A stretch of 33,178 nucleotides of DNA from an uncultured Bacilli bacterium (lineage in GTDB: Bacteria; Bacillota_I; Bacilli_A; RF39; UBA660), in the NCBI GenBank assembly GCA_934162285.1, contig CAKPHY010000019.1, positions 1-33,178 on the forward strand. Reading direction: 5' to 3'. Positions 1 through 5,515 of the stretch are shown here, piece after piece (position 1 is the stretch's first letter; the number at the start of each line of letters is the position of its first letter). The notes beneath the pieces were generated by a model. The model was not told the origin of the DNA, did not search any database, and worked only from the letters and a program-made list of their open reading frames with translations. The translations under genes and the position numbers were made by a program.

Positions 1-49
1 AAAAATCCTTCCTTGGTTATATATTTCTATATTACCATAGAAAGGATTT
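1..49 (-). terminator. Possible terminator at the window edge
   Basis: AAATCCTT (3-10) pairs with AAGGATTT (42-49), enclosing a second hairpin made by TGGT and ACCA arms. Read on the minus strand the structure ends in a short T run at the window edge, so it could end the transcript carrying the small ORF at 76-150. The stem is imperfect. Confidence 0.4.
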
Positions 50-75
50 ATCTTTACACAAAATTATTTACATAC

Positions 76-150
76 TCATTTCTTTAATATTGAAATAATT
101 TTTAAGCACAACTCATATAATTTTTTTTTATCATTTTCTTTTTTAGACAT
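76..150 (-). CDS. Small ORF, 24 aa, lysine-rich peptide
   Basis: This 24-codon ORF starts at ATG 150-148 and ends at TGA 78-76. The peptide is highly basic (MSKKENDKKK...) with a hydrophobic end (IISILKK). Its ATG overlaps the last codons of the upstream gene, and a good ribosome binding site (AAAGAGGTGG) sits just before it inside that gene, which suggests translational coupling. It contains a run of nine A, so it could equally be the truncated start of a longer, decayed gene. Function unknown. Confidence 0.4.
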   Translation of the reverse strand: MSKKENDKKKLYELCLKIISILKK

Positions 151-1618
151 TTAAACCACCTCTTTTAGATAATTCATTTGGTTGAATAGGCATATCTTCT
201 GTTGTATTATCATAATAACAACCAGCCATCTCTTCATGTTCATTTTTTACAAATTCATAAAAGAATTCTTTTTGATTTTCTGGTATGATACTATCAATTT
301 CATTAAGTATCTCTTGAAAATACTGATTAGAAAAGTATTTTTCACGAATATATTTATGTTGTGGTCCTCTACAACCATTTCTATTATTATTAAATTTTAT
401 AATTATATTTTTTAGTAATCCCATATCATGAGAAACATTATAGTCATCTAACATTTTTCTAATTAAATTGTTTTCATTTCGTGCAATTCTTTCTCTATTT
501 ATTACTGATATTGGAAGATTTCCAAATTCTTTTGCTGCTTTAATAGTATTATTTCTATATTCTTCAAATTGTTTTTGCTCTTCTACACTAAGTTGTGAAA
601 TATCTTCGCATTCTTGATCCAGAATAATAAAATCTGGATTTTTTTTGAAATGTGGGTTTCGTGGATCAGTGTTTTTTCTTTCAAAGTCTAATTCGTTATG
701 CCATTTTCTTGTACTATCTATGAATTTACTAGGTAGGCTTAATTTAGAATGTATTTTTACACCCATATTTCTACTATTTGGGGTACTATCAATATCTTTA
801 TTGCCACCACCTAAAAACATTGTTTCATCAAAATCATAAAAACCTAATTTTATATGTAGTTTTCCATCTTGCTCTGCAAATGCTAAATTATCATTTCTTA
901 TTAAACTTACAGCGTTTATATGACTCCTATACCTATCATTATTCCATTCTTCGTAATAATTTACTTGTCCATTTCCATCTTCTGAGAAAGCACCTAAAGT
1001 TTTTACAATTGAATAAAATTGATCTCCTGAATCGTAAACATTAATACCATCTATAGTTGTTAATATATTTGATTCATTAAATTTAGGCTTGCATTTATTA
1101 AATTCATTAGCATAAAGTAATAAAAGATTTTCTTCAATCAAACTATTATTAAATAAATTAATTTTAAATTCAGTACCATTTATTAAAGTTGTTGCAACTT
1201 CCTTTAATTTATCAATATCTTCACAACCTAATATCTTTTTTATAGTTGTGAGTTCTATTACACCTTCATTTAATGCTAATTCAGGTGATAAGCCTTCTAC
1301 ATCAAAAGCTTTAACGAAAAATTCAGCATCTATTAAATCCATTCCAAATAAAGCATGTAGTAAGTCATCTTTTAAAGCACTTATGTCATTATTAGTATTT
1401 ATATTTTCAGATAGCATTCCTTTTATTTTACCAGTAAAATCTTCAAGTTCTTCAACATTTTTTGGAAAAATTCCATTTTTGATTATAAATCCAATATTTC
1501 CGATTATTTCATCATTTAAAGTATACTGATTTTCAAACTCTTTAATTAAATCAAATAAAGAACTAATTTTTTCTAAAAATTCCTCTTTATTTAATCCTGG
1601 AATAGATGATCTACCCAA
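143..1618 (-). CDS. Unrecognised protein, 3' part of a frameshifted gene
   Basis: I do not recognise the family. The only start in this frame is TTG at 1618, with no ribosome binding site, but the frame is open further upstream to 1690 and encodes protein-like sequence (IVDLSSSYG..., HRLIGAIIDHLG). That stretch continues naturally from the end of the upstream ORF (1677-2090) if one A is removed from the A9 run at 1684-1692. The two ORFs are therefore probably one gene of 648 codons. The protein is soluble and charged, without signal peptide or membrane segments. The C-terminal half is the most protein-family-like, with aromatic- and glycine-rich stretches (FYDFDETMFLGGG; DPRNPHFKKNPDFIILD; LPISVINRERIARNE). 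The last codons carry the ribosome binding site of the small ORF at 76-150. Confidence 0.6.
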   Translation of the reverse strand: MGRSSIPGLNKEEFLEKISSLFDLIKEFENQYTLNDEIIGNIGFIIKNGIFPKNVEELEDFTGKIKGMLSENINTNNDISALKDDLLHALFGMDLIDAEFFVKAFDVEGLSPELALNEGVIELTTIKKILGCEDIDKLKEVATTLINGTEFKINLFNNSLIEENLLLLYANEFNKCKPKFNESNILTTIDGINVYDSGDQFYSIVKTLGAFSEDGNGQVNYYEEWNNDRYRSHINAVSLIRNDNLAFAEQDGKLHIKLGFYDFDETMFLGGGNKDIDSTPNSRNMGVKIHSKLSLPSKFIDSTRKWHNELDFERKNTDPRNPHFKKNPDFIILDQECEDISQLSVEEQKQFEEYRNNTIKAAKEFGNLPISVINRERIARNENNLIRKMLDDYNVSHDMGLLKNIIIKFNNNRNGCRGPQHKYIREKYFSNQYFQEILNEIDSIIPENQKEFFYEFVKNEHEEMAGCYYDNTTEDMPIQPNELSKRGGLNV

Positions 1619-1676
1619 ATGATCTATAATGGCACCAATTAATCTATGTGAATTTATACCATAACTTGATGATAAA

Positions 1677-2090
1677 TCAACTATTTTTTTTTATTATGTA
1701 TAATTCGTAATCATCAAGACTTAATAATCTATCTTGAATAATTGTATCTAACGCTAATTCGTTTACGTATGGTTCTAAAAAAGCATACTTTTCTTGTAAA
1801 ATATAAGGATTTAAAGTTAGCAATAATTCATTATTTGTTTTTAACATACTTTTTATTTTTTGTTTTTGATAATCGTTTAAATTCGCAGTTTTATATAATT
1901 CTTGTATAGCAACAGTATCCTCACTAAGTGTAGCAATACTAAATTTATCACACATTTCATCACATAACTCGATATAAGGCATTGTATTTTCCCATATATC
2001 ACTATAACCACCAGCAAAATTTTCTTCATGATTACTACAATTATTACATATTTCACACCATGCTGTACAAGCTTGTTCTTTTGTTCTCAT
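1677..2090 (-). CDS. Unrecognised protein, 5' part of a frameshifted gene (137 aa)
   Basis: The frame is open to a TTG at 2108, but AAAGG at 2105-2101 is spaced correctly for ATG 2090, so the protein should start MRTKEQ. The N-terminus is Cys-rich (C at positions in ACTAWCEICNNCSNH), a possible metal-binding patch; the rest is helical and acidic. It ends YIIKKNS and stop just after an A9 run (minus strand of 1684-1692). Deleting one A joins it to the open frame of the 143-1618 ORF. An extended -10 (TGATATAAT, ATTATA at 2114-2119 on plus) lies just upstream. Function unknown. Confidence 0.6.
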   Translation of the reverse strand: MRTKEQACTAWCEICNNCSNHEENFAGGYSDIWENTMPYIELCDEMCDKFSIATLSEDTVAIQELYKTANLNDYQKQKIKSMLKTNNELLLTLNPYILQEKYAFLEPYVNELALDTIIQDRLLSLDDYELYIIKKNS

Positions 2091-2113
2091 TATTTCACTA
2101 CCTTTCAAACATA

Positions 2114-2121
2114 ATTATATC
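2114..2121 (-). promoter_or_regulatory. Extended -10 promoter of the 2090 gene
   Basis: The minus strand reads TGATATAAT, a perfect TATAAT hexamer (2119-2114), followed after about 8 bases by the AAAGG ribosome binding site. The same TGATATAATTAT core precedes the 3014 gene. No clear -35 was seen. Confidence 0.5.
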
Positions 2122-2169
2122 ATTATTTTTATCAATTTTATTAAATTCCTTTAAAATTTTACGAAAATA

Positions 2170-2313
2170 TGGTAATATTGTTATAGAAGTTAGTTGTATT
2201 AACTTATATAGTGATAGTTTCAAATTATCTTATCTATCGCTCCATTGACAAATCTGTCCGAACTATTTAGTTTGAACTTGATATATAGAATCAATCGAAA
2301 GATTGATTTTTTT
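2170..2313 (+). ncRNA. Candidate small RNA A with terminator
   Basis: The plus strand has an extended -10 (TGGTAATAT at about 2170), an AT-rich leader, a hairpin (TTCAAATTA at 2219-2227 with TAGTTTGAA at 2268-2276) and then a strong terminator (AATCAATC-GAAA-GATTGATT plus T7). No convincing ORF lies between promoter and terminator. The region is alignable with 3088-3206: the shared order is ATGGTA(A/T)TAT, TTAGTT, TATAG, GTTTCAAAT, hairpin, terminator. Transcript of roughly 130 nt predicted; function unknown. Confidence 0.4.
2289..2313 (+). terminator. Rho-independent terminator
   Basis: Perfect 8-bp stem AATCAATC / GATTGATT (2289-2296, 2301-2308) with a GAAA tetraloop and a T run to 2313. 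It ends candidate small RNA A. Confidence 0.8.
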
Positions 2314-2354
2314 GTGTCTTACAAAGAAATCATCCTAAAGAAAGGATGGTGTTT

Positions 2355-2444
2355 ATGATTAATATTATCAAACAAGAAATATCTATTGATGAATCACTTA
2401 AAAAGAAATTATCTCAATTTTCATATTCTCTATTTTTTCTTTAA
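2355..2444 (+). CDS. Small ORF, 29 aa, possible gene remnant
   Basis: ATG 2355 to TAA 2442-2444 encodes a 29-aa peptide beginning MINIIKQEISIDESLKKKL, which reads like the N-terminus of a longer protein cut short. A ribosome binding site (AAAGGATGG, 2341-2349) precedes it, but CATCCT (2331-2336) can pair with AGGATG (2343-2348), which would hide it. The 3' end overlaps the convergent gene 2398-2580 by 47 bases. It may be the stub of a gene displaced by the neighbouring cassette. Confidence 0.3.
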   Translation: MINIIKQEISIDESLKKKLSQFSYSLFFL

Positions 2445-2580
2445 TTATTTTAACCTGTGTTTCATCAAAAATATAAGGTTTTAATTGTAAAATCAAAATA
2501 TTTTTAGCAAAATCAATAACATACATATTTATACTTCCATTAGTAATCTTTTTTAATTCTTCATTGTTAATAAAACTCAT
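2398..2580 (-). CDS. Unrecognised 60-aa protein
   Basis: A 60-aa protein whose ATG overlaps the stop of the upstream gene (ATGA type, 2577-2580), so the two are translated together. It has a hydrophobic middle (MYVIDFAKNILILQLKPYIF) and a charged C-terminal helix; no known motif. It probably works with, or is the detached end of, the upstream 145-aa protein. Function unknown. Confidence 0.6.
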   Translation of the reverse strand: MSFINNEELKKITNGSINMYVIDFAKNILILQLKPYIFDETQVKIIKEKIENMKIEIISF

Positions 2581-3014
2581 TTATTTTCACCACCTAAATA
2601 ATCATCTAAATTAAACGTAAACTCAATCATTCCAGAATAATCATTTTCATCGTAACTATAATCAGTATAAAATGTTAAAAATATAATAAATTTGTTTTTT
2701 AAATACCTAATTATTTTAATATTCATTTCAGGTTCAACCCCATTTAAATCCTTAATATTTAACCAAGTTTCACCACCAGAAATATAATCTTTAAAGTCTA
2801 TTGTTTCATTCATTGGAATTTCTAATAATTTTTCCAATTTACAATTTAGATCAAAACTCAAAGAATAATCATCTCCAGAAACATCAAAAGTTAATGTTTT
2901 AAAGGTTTCATCTTTAACTTTTTTTCCTAATTCAGAACTATATTTTTGTAGTGTGTAACAATTAATAGTAACATTTTCATTATTAACATTTTCTAATTTT
3001 GCTATCTTAAACAT
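2577..3014 (-). CDS. Unrecognised 145-aa protein, probably beta-rich
   Basis: A 145-aa soluble protein with alternating hydrophobic and polar stretches typical of beta sheets (TINCYTLQKYSSE, KTLTFDVSGDDYSLSFDL, FIIFLTFYTDYSYD), acidic, with no signal peptide. ATG 3014 is supported by CGAGGT at 3026-3021 and a perfect TATAAT at 3037-3032, giving a very short leader. First gene of a two-gene unit with 2398-2580. The upstream region is related to that of the 2090 gene, so both may belong to interchangeable accessory cassettes. No function can be assigned. Confidence 0.65.
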   Translation of the reverse strand: MFKIAKLENVNNENVTINCYTLQKYSSELGKKVKDETFKTLTFDVSGDDYSLSFDLNCKLEKLLEIPMNETIDFKDYISGGETWLNIKDLNGVEPEMNIKIIRYLKNKFIIFLTFYTDYSYDENDYSGMIEFTFNLDDYLGGENK

Positions 3015-3031
3015 AATACAACCTCGTAATA

Positions 3032-3039
3032 ATTATATC
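3032..3039 (-). promoter_or_regulatory. Extended -10 promoter of the 3014 gene
   Basis: The minus strand reads TGATATAATTAT, followed after about 6 bases by the CGAGGT ribosome binding site. The predicted start of transcription falls within or just before that site. Confidence 0.5.
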
Positions 3040-3087
3040 ATGATTTTTCTTAAAATTTATGAAAATTATACACATTTCACATTATTC

Positions 3088-3206
3088 ATGGTATTATATT
3101 TGTAGTGATTAGTTATTTATTAATTTTTCTTATAGAGTTTCAAATACCCTTCGGTATTGCTCAATTTGAAATTAACTTACGGACTTAAAAGTTCGTAAGT
3201 TTTTAT
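3088..3206 (+). ncRNA. Candidate small RNA B with terminator
   Basis: The plus strand has an extended -10 (TGGTATTAT at about 3089), a leader, a perfect 8-bp hairpin (TTTCAAAT 3138-3145 with ATTTGAAA 3164-3171) enclosing a smaller one (ATACC-CTTC-GGTAT), and a terminator. The predicted transcript is about 100 nt. Promoter, leader, hairpin arms and terminator are in the same order as in candidate RNA A, and each copy is divergent from a small hypothetical gene. Function unknown. Confidence 0.45.
3174..3206 (+). terminator. Rho-independent terminator
   Basis: AACTTACGGAC (3174-3184) pairs with GTTCGTAAGTT (3191-3201), loop TTAAAA, followed by a T-rich tail. It ends candidate RNA B. The stretch from here to 3355 holds nothing else I can support. 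Confidence 0.75.
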
Positions 3207-3346
3207 TTTATATAAATAGCATATAAATTATTAAAATAATTCTATTTTCTTTTTTATTAGAAATTAAAGACATTTCTAGCTAAGATTGAATGGTTAAAAA
3301 TAAAATTGGATGGTTAAAATCAACAAAGCGCTTAAAAATTGCACAT

Positions 3347-3387
3347 GTTAAAATAACAAAGACAGCGCCAAATAGCACTGTCTTTGT
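3347..3387 (-). terminator. Terminator of the radical SAM gene
   Basis: Perfect 10-bp stem ACAAAGACAG (3356-3365) / CTGTCTTTGT (3378-3387) just after the stop of the 3396-4289 gene. The minus-strand tail (TTATTTTAA) is only moderately U-rich. Confidence 0.65.
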
Positions 3388-3395
3388 CAAATTTA

Positions 3396-4289
3396 TTATT
3401 TATTTGTATTGTGTGATTTTAACCAATTTTGAACATACCACAATTGCCCACAGCCACCACCAATATCATCTTGACCTGCCGGATTAAACATTCTTACATT
3501 ATATCCCTTCTGTAGAAATCTATTCTGAAAATCTTTAATTATGTTTAAATTTCTAAATGATGCATCTTTCATATTTTCATCTTTTGAACATACAACACTG
3601 AATGTAAAATTAAATATTATAGGTGAAAATAAATTAGTCAATTCTTTAAAATTATTATCAGTATTATTTGAACCATCAATACAATAATTTAAAAATGGTT
3701 TTCTATTTGTTTCTCTCCACCAGATTATACCTGCATCTCTTATTTTTTCGAGGTTCATTTTTTTGTGGAAAGAAATCAATTTATTTCGATCATCATCATT
3801 TGATTTATGAATAGAGAATTGTAAACCTATTTTATCAATTTCCTTCGATATTGAGATTATTTTTGAAAAAATATTATCATTATCACAGCCTATTGTAGAT
3901 AATAATAATTGAGCATTGTCAAACTTACTATTTAAAATTCTAAGAGCTTTTTCTACTTCATCCCAATTTAGCATTGGTTCACCCATACTCATAAACATAA
4001 ATTGAAGTTTTTTACATTTTTTATTAATATCTTGCAAAAGATTTTTATCATTTAATACCACCTCAATTTGTTCCACTATTTCATTTACTTGAAGATTTCT
4101 AATAAATTTTGACCCAGTACCACAGAATGCACAGCCAACTGGACAACCACTCATTACACTACAACAAATAACGGTTCTTTCATAAAAATCATTATATTTA
4201 TATAAAACCGCCTCTGCAACCATATCTTGTTTTGTAAATACATATTTCCATACATTACCTTCACTACTTGCAAACACTTTATATTCCAT
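3396..4289 (-). CDS. Compact RlmN/Cfr-like radical SAM methyltransferase
   Basis: A 297-aa radical SAM protein of the RlmN/Cfr family, whose known members methylate A2503 of 23S rRNA (and a tRNA adenosine). ATG 4289 (MEYKV) fits the GGATGTGAT site better than the ATG at 4319. It has the [4Fe-4S] motif CPVGCAFC (C49, C53, C56), the family pattern GTGSKFIRNLQVNEI, the GEP motif (SMGEPMLNWDEV), a Cys seven residues before the cluster (C42, methyl carrier) and the second catalytic Cys near the end (DDIGGGCGQL, C280). All dual-Cys chemistry residues are therefore present. The N-terminal accessory domain of true RlmN (about 80 residues) is missing; only about 40 residues precede C42. It lies alone in an accessory region, so it is probably not the housekeeping copy. 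The substrate cannot be read from sequence. Confidence 0.8.
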   Translation of the reverse strand: MEYKVFASSEGNVWKYVFTKQDMVAEAVLYKYNDFYERTVICCSVMSGCPVGCAFCGTGSKFIRNLQVNEIVEQIEVVLNDKNLLQDINKKCKKLQFMFMSMGEPMLNWDEVEKALRILNSKFDNAQLLLSTIGCDNDNIFSKIISISKEIDKIGLQFSIHKSNDDDRNKLISFHKKMNLEKIRDAGIIWWRETNRKPFLNYCIDGSNNTDNNFKELTNLFSPIIFNFTFSVVCSKDENMKDASFRNLNIIKDFQNRFLQKGYNVRMFNPAGQDDIGGGCGQLWYVQNWLKSHNTNK

Positions 4290-4469
4290 TAATATCACAT
4301 CCCAGTGCAATTTTATCATACTTATAAATTTTTTTAAATGTATCTATCTTATTTCATTATACATTTTTAACTTTGTTTTTTTAGTTTATCAATTAAATTC
4401 CTATAAATATATAATCAATCTTTGTATCATTAATATTCTAAGTCATTGATGACTATATTTATTATTACA

Positions 4470-4597
4470 ATTATAATAGAATTAAAGTAAAAAAAGAATT
4501 GTCTCCCGTAAATTACAAACTACAATCCTCTAATTAGAAACTATTAATAACTATCCGACTTTTTAAGGTTCGGTTCAAGATAGTTAGTTTTTTTATT
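4470..4597 (+). ncRNA. Possible small RNA C, upstream of the radical SAM gene
   Basis: This plus-strand stretch has a TATAAT hexamer (about 4474-4479), no ORF, and a terminator at 4549-4594, in the same divergent position relative to its minus-strand neighbour as candidates A and B. Primary sequence similarity to A and B is not convincing. The rest of 4290-4694 holds only the two terminators listed. Confidence 0.25.
4549..4594 (+). terminator. Rho-independent terminator, nested stem
   Basis: AACTATC (4549-4555) pairs with GATAGTT (4579-4585) around an inner CCGA/TCGG pairing, then AG and T7. A strong plus-strand terminator with no evident coding gene before it. Confidence 0.65.
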
Positions 4598-4639
4598 ATG
4601 TAAAAATCATTTTTACATTAAATATAACAAAAATAATTA

Positions 4640-4676
4640 AAAATAAAAGAGATTAGTTTTAAATATAACTAGTCTC
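4640..4676 (-). terminator. Terminator of the TraX-family gene
   Basis: GAGATTAGTT (4649-4658) pairs with AACTAGTCTC (4667-4676) with one mismatch; the minus-strand tail is TTTTATTTTT. Confidence 0.6.
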
Positions 4677-4694
4677 ATTAGTAATATAAATTAT

Positions 4695-5435
4695 TTAACT
4701 AAACAATATTGGTATATCACCATATATTGCTATTCTTAATATTCCTATAATAACTAAATGTAAAGGATAATATAAATAGAAAAACCATTTCATCCAATTC
4801 ATTTTGCCTTTCTCACCATTATAGATATTTAGTAATGGATATACTAAGACAACTGCTAATGTAATTAATCCATAAGTTTTACTTACAAATAAATATGAAA
4901 TAAGTGCATAAACAAAAATCCAAAAGCTCATACTTATAAATTGTTTTTTTAAATTACCTCTATTGGAATACATAGATAAAATTGCCATTACTGCTATACA
5001 ACTCCAGTCCGATGAAAATGTTATGATGTTTATTAAAATTATTAACATCCATTTCTGCCATTCCCTTAAATTGGTTTTATTTGTAATATAAAGAGCAACT
5101 ACTGACCATGCAAGTGACCACATAATGCTTGTTTGATTAAAAATGTTTCCTGAACTAAATGGTATATAATTTATTCCAAAGGCAAAGCAATATGCAAAAT
5201 GAGATATTATTGCAAATGTAAATAACCTTGAAATATATTTTTTTAAATTCTTAGTATAATAAAAGCCTTCACAAATAAAGAAAAACATTATAGGTGCTGT
5301 TAATCTACCAATTATATGTAAAATAATTGAAATTATATTATTAGACATTCCCGGATAGATCAAATCAGCAATATGATCGATTGTCATTGCTATAATTGCT
5401 ATTAATTTTAAATGATTAGAATTTAGTTTTTTCAT
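4695..5435 (-). CDS. TraX-family integral membrane protein
   Basis: A polytopic membrane protein of the TraX family (about 246 aa). The founding member N-acetylates F pilin, and many chromosomal Firmicute members have unknown substrates. The diagnostic N-terminus is present (LKLIAIIAMTIDHIADLIYPG), followed by about eight hydrophobic segments including GRLTAPIMFFFICEGFYYTKN. ATG 5435 (MKKLNS) is chosen over the GTG at 5447, because AGAAAGTG lies about 8-12 bases upstream. It is a single-gene unit with its own terminator. No conjugation genes are nearby, so a role in pilin modification is unlikely; surface acylation is a guess. Confidence 0.8.
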   Translation of the reverse strand: MKKLNSNHLKLIAIIAMTIDHIADLIYPGMSNNIISIILHIIGRLTAPIMFFFICEGFYYTKNLKKYISRLFTFAIISHFAYCFAFGINYIPFSSGNIFNQTSIMWSLAWSVVALYITNKTNLREWQKWMLIILINIITFSSDWSCIAVMAILSMYSNRGNLKKQFISMSFWIFVYALISYLFVSKTYGLITLAVVLVYPLLNIYNGEKGKMNWMKWFFYLYYPLHLVIIGILRIAIYGDIPILFS

Positions 5436-5515
5436 AAAACATTTCACTTTCTATTAAAATTTCAAATATTTATTAAGAACCTTTATTATTGTAACATTTC
5501 TCACAGATTACTTTT

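Noticed and set aside
3290..3487. 65-codon plus-strand ORF over the radical SAM 3' end
   Set aside because: It runs through the terminator and antisense to conserved catalytic sequence; no ribosome binding site.
4549..4594. Possible tRNA, suggested by GGTTCGGTTCAAG
   Set aside because: No acceptor stem, anticodon arm or CCA-type end can be folded; the structure is a terminator.
4695..5435. TraX-like gene as evidence of a conjugative element
   Set aside because: No relaxase, coupling protein or type IV secretion gene is in the window, and chromosomal TraX-family genes are common.
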